6,569 nt of DNA from Sulfurimonas sp. (GCA_027858865.1 JAQIBW010000301.1:1-6569); one strand, 5' to 3'; positions 1-6,279 are shown, counted from the stretch's first letter. Notes: generated by a model not told the origin, from the sequence alone. A program made the numbers and translations.

Positions 1-248
1 ACAGTTAGAGAAAATCCCCAAGAATAATCTTTTTGTTTGTCTCCCAAAAAGTAAAGACCTGCTCTTGTCCATCTTACATAAGCAACACCGTTGTCAAAGA
101 AGATTACAGGGGATGAAAGAACTATGTCATCTACATTTTTATATGGCTGAGTTTGAATATATGGACCAGCCCCGATTGTGACTTTTTGTTTTTTGTCTTC
201 TGCTTCAAGAGCTGAAAAAATTAATAAAAAAATTAATATATATTTCAT
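1..248 (-). CDS. MipA/OmpV-family outer-membrane protein, N-terminal part (cut by window edge)
   Basis: The frame opens at ATG 248 and stays open for 82 codons to the window edge, so the C-terminus is missing. Residues 1-16 look like a Sec signal peptide: lysine at 2, a hydrophobic run to about 13, and an A-L-E-A end before charged ED. The mature part starts with a G-A-G-P-Y strand (27-30), then SSPVIFFDNG (45-54) and an RAGLYFLGD segment (62-70). This matches the start of MipA/OmpV beta-barrel proteins as I know them. In E. coli MipA was described as a scaffold linking the lytic transglycosylase MltA to the synthase PBP1B; other family members are porin-like or of unknown role, so a murein function here is inference. 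The start overlaps the mreC stop by 4 bp (ATGA), pointing to translational coupling. The ribosome-binding site is weak (GAAG). Another small outer-membrane barrel family is possible but less likely. Confidence 0.72.
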   Translation of the reverse strand, partial: MKYILIFLLIFSALEAEDKKQKVTIGAGPYIQTQPYKNVDDIVLSSPVIFFDNGVAYVRWTRAGLYFLGDKQKDYSWGFSLT

Positions 249-1006
249 TTGAGCTTCGTAATCATGTGAAAATAACTTGGATCGTTTGATTCATAGTATG
301 GTTCAATAACAGCATTTTGATAACCTTGAGATTTTTTTACTGATAAGACACGACCTACTTTTAATCCTTTAAAAAAGATTTCATCAAGTCCAGATGTAAT
401 AACTTCATCACCTTCTTCGATTTTAAACCAAGCTGGAATAAACTTTACAACTAAATTTTTTGCATTATTTCCATGAGCAATTCCTGGAGCTCTATTTTTT
501 CCTACAAAAACTGCGTATGAGCTTTGAAAATCTCTGTTTAACAAACCAAGAGCTTTCCCATCTTGAGGAACAACAATACCTGCTACAAGTTCATTGTATG
601 TAAGTCCATATATTTTAGACGAGTTGTAGTCTTTAGCATCTATCCAAACTCTGTTTAAATCACCAAACTTTTCATAAGATATAGTTCTTACTAGTTCTAC
701 TTTTGGATTGGTTGTTAGTTTAGAATTATTAGCTTTAAAAAGATCATTTACCTCAGATGCCATCTGTTGCATAACAAGGTGATTGTTTTCATATTTTTGT
801 AGTTTTTCTTGTAGTAAAGAGATAGAGTCTGATTGAAATATATGTTTGTCAATATTTTCTTGAATGAATTCTGTAGAGTTGTGATAGTTAGTTTTTAAGT
901 AGTTAAGAGCTGAAATTAATGGCCCTTGAATAGTGCTTGTATAGTATAATGCACCCACAAAGAGTGCAATAAAAAGTGAAAAAAAGCCTAGTAGCTCTTT
1001 ATTCAT
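245..1006 (-). CDS. mreC: rod shape-determining protein MreC
   Basis: MreC is the bitopic periplasmic scaffold of the elongasome; it joins cytoplasmic MreB filaments to the RodA/PBP2 peptidoglycan synthase. The 253-residue protein has the family layout: a short cytoplasmic N-terminus, one transmembrane helix at about 5-22, a charged helical segment at about 55-92 likely to form the coiled coil, and a beta-rich periplasmic domain from about 103 to the end. The diagnostic block GDEVITSGLDEIFFKGLKVG (199-218) fits the family pattern GDxVxTSGxxxxFxxGxxVG. The length is somewhat short for the family. The ATG at 1006 overlaps the end of mreB by 8 bp and has only a weak AAGAA element, so translation is probably coupled to mreB. 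No mreD follows; the next gene is a MipA-like protein. Identity is secure from the C-terminal motif and the position after mreB. Confidence 0.93.
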   Translation of the reverse strand: MNKELLGFFSLFIALFVGALYYTSTIQGPLISALNYLKTNYHNSTEFIQENIDKHIFQSDSISLLQEKLQKYENNHLVMQQMASEVNDLFKANNSKLTTNPKVELVRTISYEKFGDLNRVWIDAKDYNSSKIYGLTYNELVAGIVVPQDGKALGLLNRDFQSSYAVFVGKNRAPGIAHGNNAKNLVVKFIPAWFKIEEGDEVITSGLDEIFFKGLKVGRVLSVKKSQGYQNAVIEPYYESNDPSYFHMITKLK

Positions 1007-2036
1007 TTTCGAAAAGTTCTTGAAGTAGGTCTATTTCTTCAAGTGCGCGACCTGTTCCACGAGCTACGGCAAGAAGTGGCTCATCTGCAACATAAACTGG
1101 TACTTTAACGATGTCTGATAAGTATTTGTCTAGTTGACGAATAAGGGCACCACCGCCGGTTAAAATAATACCGTGGTTTACAATATCACCAGATAAATCA
1201 GGTGGCATTTTCTCAATGACATCACGAAGTGCTTCAGCAATTTCTTTAAGAGGCTCTTTCATAGCTTCTCTAGCATCTTCACTTGTCAACTCAACAGAAC
1301 TTAAAAGACCTTCAACCTGGTCTCTTCCGTTAACAACCATAGTGATTTCTTCTGCTAGTGCAACAGCTGTACCGATGTTTATCTTAATCTCTTCCGCTGT
1401 TCTCTCTCCAATAAGTAAGTTGTACTTTTTCTTTACGTAATCAACTATACCTTTGTCAAGTTTGTCTCCAGCGGTTCTTATAGATTTAGATAAAACCAGT
1501 CCACCAAGTGAAACAACACCAATTTCAGTAGTACCACCACCGATATCAACAACTAAGTTACCTTGAGGCTCACGGATATCTATTCCTGCACCAATTGCAG
1601 CGGCCATAGGCTCTTCTATAAGAAAAACTTCACGAGCACCAGCACTTAAAGCTGACTCTCTTACTGCTTTTCTCTCAACCTGAGTAAGACCATAAGGTAC
1701 ACATATAATAATTCTAGGACTAATAAGAGAACTTCTTCCGTGCGCTTTTTCAATGAACTTTCTAATCATTTTCTCTGTCATGTCAAAGTCAGCGATAACA
1801 CCATCTCTCATAGGACGAATGGCTTTGATGTTCCCCGGTGTTTTACCAACCATCTCTTTAGCTTCTTTCCCAACTGCAAGAACTCTTTGATGACCATATC
1901 TCTCAGTTTTTACTGCAACAACAGACGGCTCATTAATAATGATTCCACGACCTTTTGCAATTACAATTGTATTTGCTGTTCCTAAGTCGATAGATAAATC
2001 GTTTGAAAAAAGCCCTATTAATTTGTTAAATATCAT
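999..2036 (-). CDS. mreB: rod shape-determining actin homologue MreB
   Basis: MreB is the bacterial actin that forms membrane-attached ATP-bound filaments and directs lateral wall growth. All 345 residues fit the family length. The N-terminal stretch MIFNKLIGLF is hydrophobic and weakly charged, suited to the amphipathic membrane-binding helix of Gram-negative MreB. The actin-fold signatures are complete: phosphate-1 loop DLGTANT (17-23), EEPMAAAIGAG (141-151) with the catalytic glutamate region, phosphate-2 loop VVDIGGGTTEIGVVSLGG (162-179) with D164, and the adenosine motif ILTGGGALIRQLD (291-303). It lies 9 bp after clpX, and the clpX stop codon TAA forms part of its AAGG ribosome-binding site. 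mreC overlaps its 3' end. Very close homologues such as Mbl differ little in motifs, but a single MreB in a Gram-negative mreBC pair is the natural reading. Confidence 0.98.
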   Translation of the reverse strand: MIFNKLIGLFSNDLSIDLGTANTIVIAKGRGIIINEPSVVAVKTERYGHQRVLAVGKEAKEMVGKTPGNIKAIRPMRDGVIADFDMTEKMIRKFIEKAHGRSSLISPRIIICVPYGLTQVERKAVRESALSAGAREVFLIEEPMAAAIGAGIDIREPQGNLVVDIGGGTTEIGVVSLGGLVLSKSIRTAGDKLDKGIVDYVKKKYNLLIGERTAEEIKINIGTAVALAEEITMVVNGRDQVEGLLSSVELTSEDAREAMKEPLKEIAEALRDVIEKMPPDLSGDIVNHGIILTGGGALIRQLDKYLSDIVKVPVYVADEPLLAVARGTGRALEEIDLLQELFENE

Positions 2037-2043
2037 TTTTTTA

Positions 2044-2047
2044 CCTT
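2044..2047 (-). promoter_or_regulatory. ribosome-binding site of mreB overlapping the clpX stop codon
   Basis: Minus-strand AAGG shares two bases with the clpX TAA (2046-2048). The 7-nt spacer to ATG 2036 is a T followed by six A residues, which merge with the A of the start codon into an A7 run. Terminating clpX ribosomes would sit directly on the mreB start region. Confidence 0.6.
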
Positions 2048-3290
2048 ATGCTATTTTTTTTGTAGATTTTTTTATGTATACCGGGTCTTCATTACCTTCA
2101 ATGACATCTTTGGTAATTAAAACTTCATAACCGGCGTATTCAGGAAGTTCATACATAATGTCAATCATATTCTCTTCTAAGATTGCACGAAGTCCACGAG
2201 CCCCTGTTTTTCTTTTTATTGATTTAGTTGCAATAGCTTTTAGTGCGTCTTCTTCAAAGTTAAGCTCAACATCATCAATAGAGAATAATTTTTTATACTG
2301 GTTAATAAGCGAGTTCTTTGGTTCTGTTAATATGCGAACCATATCTTCTTCGCTGATCTCATTTAATGAAGCGATGATTGGCAGACGACCGACTAACTCA
2401 GGAATAAGACCATATGAGATTAAGTCATCAGGCTCTACCATATCGTAAGTCATTTTTTGCTCATCTTTACTTTTTTTATCATGACCAAAACCTAAGATAT
2501 TATTACCTTGTTTTCTTTTTAGAATATCGTCAAGACCATCAAATGCTCCACCACATATAAACAGTATATTTGTAGTGTCAATAGTAGTAAACTCTTGGTT
2601 TGGATGTTTTCTTCCACCTTTTGGTGGAATATTTACTTCAGCACCCTCTATTATTTTAAGTAGAGCTTGTTGAACACCTTCACCAGATACATCTCTAGTT
2701 ATAGAACGGTTTTCACTCATACGCGAAACTTTATCTACTTCATCAATAAAAACGATTCCCTGCTGAGCTCTCTGGACATCGCCATCAGCAGCTTGGATAA
2801 GTTTTGTAAGTATATTTTCAACGTCTTCACCAACATAACCAGCCTCAGTAAGGCTAGTTGCATCTGCAATAGCAATAGGAACATTTAAAACTCTTGCAAT
2901 TGTCTGAGCCATAAGAGTTTTACCACTTCCTGTTGGCCCGATTAACAGAACATTTGATTTTGAAATCTCTGTATCATCATCAGTTATGTTTTTTGTTTTA
3001 AAGATTCTTTTATAGTGATTATAAACAGCTACGCTAAGAAGTTTTCTAGCACGTTCTTGGCCAATGATATAATCACCTAAGAAGTTGTTTAACTCTTTAG
3101 GAGTCATAAGATTGTTCACAGCTTCAAGAAGTTCATCTTTCTTTGCAGTTTCACTCTCTTTTTCATCACCAAACATTATCTTATATGCTGAAATAACACA
3201 GTTTTTACAGATATATACACCATTCCCGGCTATTAATGGATTTTCTTCACTCTCGCTTGCATCACAAAAACTACAATGTCTATGAATCAT
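2046..3290 (-). CDS. clpX: ATP-dependent Clp protease ATP-binding subunit ClpX
   Basis: ClpX is a hexameric AAA+ unfoldase that feeds tagged proteins into the ClpP peptidase and can also remodel complexes alone. The 414-residue protein is full length. It has the N-terminal zinc-binding domain with Cys6, Cys9, Cys28 and Cys31; Walker A GPTGSGKT (118-125); the pore-1 loop GYVGE (151-155); Walker B IVFIDEVDK (179-187); the RKH pore loop (227-229); a GRLP segment with the likely arginine finger (R302); and the sensor-2 motif GARGLR (363-368). The ClpP-docking tripeptide appears as LGF at 266-268, where E. coli has IGF, so ClpP interaction should be kept. Its ATG overlaps the lpxA stop by 4 bp, and a strong Shine-Dalgarno AAAGGA lies 7 nt upstream. 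clpP is not adjacent. The last codons hold A-rich runs (A7 and A8) just before mreB. Confidence 0.98.
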   Translation of the reverse strand: MIHRHCSFCDASESEENPLIAGNGVYICKNCVISAYKIMFGDEKESETAKKDELLEAVNNLMTPKELNNFLGDYIIGQERARKLLSVAVYNHYKRIFKTKNITDDDTEISKSNVLLIGPTGSGKTLMAQTIARVLNVPIAIADATSLTEAGYVGEDVENILTKLIQAADGDVQRAQQGIVFIDEVDKVSRMSENRSITRDVSGEGVQQALLKIIEGAEVNIPPKGGRKHPNQEFTTIDTTNILFICGGAFDGLDDILKRKQGNNILGFGHDKKSKDEQKMTYDMVEPDDLISYGLIPELVGRLPIIASLNEISEEDMVRILTEPKNSLINQYKKLFSIDDVELNFEEDALKAIATKSIKRKTGARGLRAILEENMIDIMYELPEYAGYEVLITKDVIEGNEDPVYIKKSTKKIA

Positions 3291-4072
3291 ACGTTTTTCC
3301 TTTCAAATGGTATTCCTCTTTTTGTTTTTAGAACAAAGTCACAAAGATCATTTACATAATGATTTTGAGTACTTTCTAAAAGCTCACTTGCACTCTCTTT
3401 TAGAGGCTTTCCAGATTCGAAAAGTTCTCTATAAGCAGATTTAAGTTCATTTATATCGTCTCTACTTAGGTTTCTTCTAAGCCCTGTAAGGTTTAGACCT
3501 CGTAGAGATGCCCGATTACCTTCAGCCATACAAAATGGAGGTACGTCTTGAGCTAGTGCTGAAGCCCCGCCAACCATAGCATAGTCACCAATATGCACAA
3601 ACTGATGAATCGGTGTCATACCACCGATAACCGCATAATCTCCGACTTCAACATGTCCTGCTAAAGTTGCAGCATTTGCCAAGATACAGTGATTACCAAT
3701 GATAACATCGTGGCCAAGGTGCACATAACCCATAAAAAGATTATGATTACCGATGATAGTTTTGCCACCACCGCCTTTAGTCCCTGGATTAAAAAGTGTG
3801 AACTCTCTAATCTTGTTGTTATCTCCGATGATAAGTTCAACTTCTTCACCGGCAAATTTTAAATCTTGTGGGATTGAACCAATAACAGCATGTGAAAAAA
3901 TAGTGTTATTTTTTCCAATAGTTGTTTTGCCATAGACACAAGAGTTTTGAGCTATCTTCGTGCCATCACCAATATTAGCTTGACCTGAGATAAAACAATA
4001 AGCACCTATCTCAACATCTTCACCTATAACTGCACCATCTTCTATGATGGCTTGTGAGGAAATTTTACTCAT
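3287..4072 (-). CDS. lpxA: acyl-[ACP]--UDP-N-acetylglucosamine O-acyltransferase LpxA
   Basis: LpxA transfers an R-3-hydroxyacyl chain from ACP to UDP-GlcNAc (or, in some Campylobacterota, a 3-amino analogue), the first step of lipid A synthesis, in the cytoplasm. From the chosen ATG the protein has 261 residues, like E. coli LpxA (262). Repeated I-G-x-x hexapeptides over about 10-170 form the left-handed beta helix, followed by a helical C-terminal domain. By alignment from memory, H121 and D122 correspond to the catalytic pair H125/D126 of E. coli, and H118, H140 and Q157 are also kept. G169 sits at the acyl-ruler position G173, which favours chains of 14 carbons or longer. IREFTLFNPGT (88-98) resembles the H. 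pylori enzyme. A TTG eight codons upstream (4096) would overlap fabZ by 14 bp; ATG 4072 is preferred because of family length and the MSKIS start. Confidence 0.96.
   Translation of the reverse strand: MSKISSQAIIEDGAVIGEDVEIGAYCFISGQANIGDGTKIAQNSCVYGKTTIGKNNTIFSHAVIGSIPQDLKFAGEEVELIIGDNNKIREFTLFNPGTKGGGGKTIIGNHNLFMGYVHLGHDVIIGNHCILANAATLAGHVEVGDYAVIGGMTPIHQFVHIGDYAMVGGASALAQDVPPFCMAEGNRASLRGLNLTGLRRNLSRDDINELKSAYRELFESGKPLKESASELLESTQNHYVNDLCDFVLKTKRGIPFERKNV
3298..3303 (-). promoter_or_regulatory. strong Shine-Dalgarno site of clpX inside lpxA
   Basis: Minus-strand AAAGGA lies in the last codons of lpxA with a 7-nt spacer to ATG 3290. It fixes the clpX start, gives the expected N-terminus before the zinc-binding cysteines, and suggests that clpX can be initiated independently as well as by coupling through the ATGA overlap. 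Confidence 0.75.
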
Positions 4073-4082
4073 ATTTATTTGG

Positions 4083-4532
4083 CTACTTATCAACAATCAT
4101 GGCTTTTAACTCAGCCTGAGAAACTAAAGTGTCATCAACATAAGCTTTACCGTCTAGCATCCAGATAGAACCTTTATGTTTAATAACGCTAATACGGTAT
4201 TCTAGTCTATCTCCTGGCTTTACCGGAGCACGGAATTTAGCTTTATCGATACTCATGAAGTAAACAACTTTGTTTGCTGCTTCTTCTTCTGTCATGTTAT
4301 CCATACTTTTGAATGCTAAGATTCCACCAGCTTGAGCCATTCCTTCTAAAATCATAACACCTGGGTAGATTGGGTGACCTGGGAAGTGACCTTGAAAAAC
4401 ATTATCCCCAATAGTTACATTTTTATAACCTGTTATAGTCTCGTTTTTTACAAGATCAGTAACACGATCTAAAAGTAAAAAAGGGTAGCGGTGAGGTATA
4501 ATCTTTTGAATTTCCATAACATCCATAGTCAT
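4083..4532 (-). CDS. fabZ: 3-hydroxyacyl-[ACP] dehydratase FabZ
   Basis: FabZ dehydrates R-3-hydroxyacyl-ACP to trans-2-enoyl-ACP in fatty acid elongation in the cytoplasm. The 149 residues make one hot-dog fold. The family signatures are IPHRYPFLLLDRV (12-24) and FQGHFPGHPIYPGVMILEGM (46-65). These hold the catalytic His49 and Glu63, at the same numbers as reported for Pseudomonas FabZ. FabZ and the next gene product, LpxA, compete for the same 3-hydroxyacyl-ACP pool, so co-expression would hold the balance of phospholipid and lipid A. The start at ATG 4532 has AAGG about 10 nt upstream; in-frame ATG codons at 4526 and 4517 are alternatives that would cost only a few non-conserved residues. 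It is 48 bp from queH, the widest gap in the cluster, where an internal promoter is possible. Confidence 0.97.
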   Translation of the reverse strand: MTMDVMEIQKIIPHRYPFLLLDRVTDLVKNETITGYKNVTIGDNVFQGHFPGHPIYPGVMILEGMAQAGGILAFKSMDNMTEEEAANKVVYFMSIDKAKFRAPVKPGDRLEYRISVIKHKGSIWMLDGKAYVDDTLVSQAELKAMIVDK

Positions 4533-4562
4533 AATGCGAAAGCCTTGTAAATAATTTTGGAT

Positions 4563-4568
4563 ATTTTA
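4563..4568 (-). promoter_or_regulatory. possible internal promoter -10 (TAAAAT) before fabZ
   Basis: In the 48-bp gap between queH and fabZ the minus strand reads TAAAAT with a T-rich tract just upstream, the kind of sequence seen at epsilonproteobacterial housekeeping promoters. Initiation near 4556 would leave a leader of about 24 nt with the AAGG site before ATG 4532. It overlaps the 12-bp palindrome TTTTAGCTAAAA at 4564-4575. The match is weak and may be chance. Confidence 0.3.
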
Positions 4569-4580
4569 GCTAAAAAAAGT

Positions 4581-5663
4581 TTATAAAATGATTAGCTTTT
4601 CTCTAGCATCTTCGTAAGTTTTTGCATCTAGAGTTACTGTAAGTTTAGAATCTATGATATTTTCTACAACTATAATCGGAGATAGTGAATAATTTGCGGG
4701 TTCTATTAAACTTCTTAGCTTTAGTTCTTCATCAAAACTAGGTGGATTAAAAATTAACTCTTTTATGCTTTTATAATTAGAGTTACATAAGGAATTAAAA
4801 TACTCTAAGTCTATAAATTTAATCTCTTCACGGTTGAAATAATGAATGTTTTTATCTTCAAATTCTATACTACCTTGTGCTTTTTTGCGAGGTAAGCTAG
4901 AGTAAACTAGAGCATAAGCAGGGATAATTTCTTTTTTGCCTTTGATGACTTTGAAGTTAAACTGTCTGTAGTTTAAAAACTTCTCTTTGATTATTTTATA
5001 CTCTATATTTTTATCTTCAAGTTGCATTCTATGCTTATATATCTCTAGACGTTCTTCTATCGATGCAGGGAGTATTTGATTTGATATTGGAGAGAACATC
5101 TCATCCATCAGACGCTCTTGCTGTTCTCTTTGCATCGTAAGTCCGTAGATGCAGCCACAATAGTCTTGGCGGTAGAGTTGTTCTTCTTTAGTTACTCTGC
5201 TTTGGTCTTGTGTTCCGCCATCAGCACGGTAGTCAACGGCGATAAATTCAACTCCGTATTTTTCATAAAAAGCATCACCGCTTCGTTTGAGCTGTTCTTG
5301 AGATTTTAGTGGGCTTACTAGCAGGGTAGTAGTTATTTTATCTTCACCTAATTCAAGAGCTTTTTTAGCACTTACTTCAAAACGCTTATCAAAACATACT
5401 TCGCATCTAGCACCTTTTTCAGGCTCTTTTTCAAGTCCACGAACAGCTTGCATCCAAGCTTCAAAATCGTATTCACCCTCAAGAACTTCTATACCGAGTT
5501 TTTTACAAGAGCGTTGTACATCTAAAAGACGGAGTTGGTATTCAGAGTAGGGATGTATGTTGGGATCATAGAAGAAGCCTGTTAGCTTCTCCTGTGGAAA
5601 GTCTTGCTGTAGCTTTTCTAAGAAAAAGTGAGAGTCAACGCTACAGCATATATGGACTAACAT
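4581..5663 (-). CDS. queH: epoxyqueuosine reductase QueH with long C-terminal extension
   Basis: QueH (formerly DUF208) reduces epoxyqueuosine to queuosine in tRNA, the last step of Q34 synthesis. It is an iron-sulfur enzyme unrelated to cobalamin-dependent QueG. The N-terminal half carries the whole family signature: HICCS (4-8) with Cys6-Cys7, an FYDPNIHP segment (31-38), C87-x-x-C90, SPLKS (117-121) and DYCGC (167-171). QueH proteins I know from Firmicutes and Thermotoga end near 200 residues. This one has 360, leaving about 160 extra residues (from about 197) with no cysteine cluster and no domain I recognise; they are rich in charged residues and predicted beta/alpha alternation. I recall similarly long relatives in Helicobacter (HP0100-like), so the extension is probably a lineage trait. 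ATG 5663 lies 8 bp after the cyclophilin gene, with a weak AAGAA ribosome-binding site. Confidence 0.93.
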   Translation of the reverse strand: MLVHICCSVDSHFFLEKLQQDFPQEKLTGFFYDPNIHPYSEYQLRLLDVQRSCKKLGIEVLEGEYDFEAWMQAVRGLEKEPEKGARCEVCFDKRFEVSAKKALELGEDKITTTLLVSPLKSQEQLKRSGDAFYEKYGVEFIAVDYRADGGTQDQSRVTKEEQLYRQDYCGCIYGLTMQREQQERLMDEMFSPISNQILPASIEERLEIYKHRMQLEDKNIEYKIIKEKFLNYRQFNFKVIKGKKEIIPAYALVYSSLPRKKAQGSIEFEDKNIHYFNREEIKFIDLEYFNSLCNSNYKSIKELIFNPPSFDEELKLRSLIEPANYSLSPIIVVENIIDSKLTVTLDAKTYEDAREKLIIL

Positions 5664-5671
5664 TGTGGTTC

Positions 5672-6175
5672 TTATTTAGTTTCTAAAACTTCAATAGAGT
5701 CGATAGCATCTTGACCTTCAACTGAGTCTAAAACTGCAAAGCTATCTGAATCATTTTCTTCGATTGCACCAAAAATAGTGTGAACACCATCAAGATGTGG
5801 AGTAGGAACAAAAGTGATGAAAAATTGACTTCCGCCTGTATTTGGTCCAGCGTGAGCCATAGATAGAGTTCCACGTCTATGAACAGAAGTGTTAGTATTT
5901 GTTTCACATTCAATAGCCCAGTCAGGTCCGCCAGTTCCAGTTCCAGTTGGACAACCACCTTGAGCCATAAAACCAGGTATTACACGGTGAAAATTAAGGT
6001 TATTGTAAAAACCAGTTTCACATAGGTGTGCAAAGTTTGCAACTGTATTTGGAGCTTCTTCAGGAAATAGTTTTATCCAGATAACGCCTTTGCTTGTTGA
6101 TACTTTTGCCCATTGTAGTTTACTTAATTCTTCAGCACTTAAGTCGTAGTTTTTTAATTCAGTTCTTCCAAACAT
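5672..6175 (-). CDS. ppiB: cytoplasmic cyclophilin-type peptidyl-prolyl cis-trans isomerase
   Basis: Cyclophilins speed cis-trans isomerisation of X-Pro bonds during protein folding. The 167-residue protein is a single cyclophilin domain with a roughly 20-residue N-terminal extension and no signal peptide, so it should act in the cytoplasm. Key parts are FHRVIPGFMAQGG (62-74) with the catalytic arginine R64 and F69, M70 and Q72; GTGTGGP (78-84); LSMAHAG (104-110); GGSQFFIT (114-121); and PHLDGVHTIFG (126-136). The motif pattern is closer to Bacillus subtilis PpiB than to the E. coli enzymes as I remember them. The position of human CypA Trp121 is His127 here, a change usual in bacterial members that commonly lowers cyclosporin binding. 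It is the first gene of the leftward cluster, with a good Shine-Dalgarno AAGGA 5 nt before ATG 6175 and a TATAAT box upstream. Confidence 0.95.
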   Translation of the reverse strand: MFGRTELKNYDLSAEELSKLQWAKVSTSKGVIWIKLFPEEAPNTVANFAHLCETGFYNNLNFHRVIPGFMAQGGCPTGTGTGGPDWAIECETNTNTSVHRRGTLSMAHAGPNTGGSQFFITFVPTPHLDGVHTIFGAIEENDSDSFAVLDSVEGQDAIDSIEVLETK

Positions 6176-6180
6176 TTGAA

Positions 6181-6185
6181 TCCTT
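6181..6185 (-). promoter_or_regulatory. Shine-Dalgarno site of ppiB
   Basis: Minus-strand AAGGA with a 5-nt spacer to ATG 6175. It is one of the two best ribosome-binding sites in the cluster and supports this start over an internal one, so the N-terminal extension before the cyclophilin core is probably real. Confidence 0.75.
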
Positions 6186-6192
6186 ATGATTA

Positions 6193-6209
6193 ATAATTTT
6201 TGAAATTAT
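6193..6209. repeat. short inverted repeat over the ppiB promoter start region
   Basis: ATAATTT and AAATTAT face each other across a 3-nt loop (TTG), overlapping the minus-strand -10 box and the expected transcription start. It could be an operator or simply a product of AT-rich sequence; there is no matching second copy to support a regulator site. Confidence 0.2.
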
Positions 6210-6210
6210 A
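6205..6210 (-). promoter_or_regulatory. probable -10 box of the ppiB-queH-fabZ-lpxA-clpX-mreBC cluster
   Basis: Read on the minus strand, this is a perfect TATAAT. Initiation about 7 nt downstream (near 6198) would give a leader of about 22 nt carrying the AAGGA site before ATG 6175. There is no clear TTGACA at -35, as is usual for RpoD promoters in Campylobacterota, where AT-rich upstream DNA takes that role. In such AT-rich DNA chance matches occur, but spacing to the gene is right. Confidence 0.6.
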
Positions 6211-6273
6211 ATGATATATTCTTAGAGTATTAGAAAAATATCACTTTAGTTTATATAAATATAGTAATTATTG

Positions 6274-6279
6274 TATAAT
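6274..6279 (+). promoter_or_regulatory. -10 box directly in front of the divergent sensor-like gene
   Basis: Perfect TATAAT preceded by TTG. Only 7 nt (6280-6286) separate it from ATG 6287, so a typical start site would fall on or next to the A of the ATG, giving a leaderless mRNA. No -35 box is evident; upstream DNA is strongly AT-rich. Together with the minus-strand box at 6205 it forms a compact divergent promoter region. Confidence 0.5.

Noticed and set aside
1216..2130. Plus-strand open frames of 63 to 81 codons opposite mreB
   Set aside because: They lie antisense to a fully conserved actin homologue, have no ribosome-binding sites, and their composition follows the complementary codons. 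They are shadows of mreB.
2158..3285. Plus-strand open frames of 66 to 96 codons opposite clpX
   Set aside because: Every segment is explained by conserved ClpX motifs on the minus strand; serine and isoleucine-rich translations are typical antisense artefacts.
3661..3935. Short frames within lpxA on both strands
   Set aside because: They overlap the hexapeptide-repeat region of LpxA, lack starts with ribosome-binding sites and show no recognisable protein features.
3300..4072. Repeated I-G-x-x patterns that look like a tandem repeat
   Set aside because: They are protein-level hexapeptide repeats of the LpxA beta helix; the DNA is too diverged to be a nucleotide repeat or CRISPR-like array.
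5118..5309. Plus-strand frame opposite queH with a hydrophobic stretch
   Set aside because: It is antisense to the QueH cysteine motif region; the hydrophobic look comes from complementary codons for charged residues.
5728..5958. Alternate minus-strand frame inside ppiB
   Set aside because: It is a shifted reading of the conserved cyclophilin core, which is intact in its own frame, so there is no frameshift or overlapping gene to explain.
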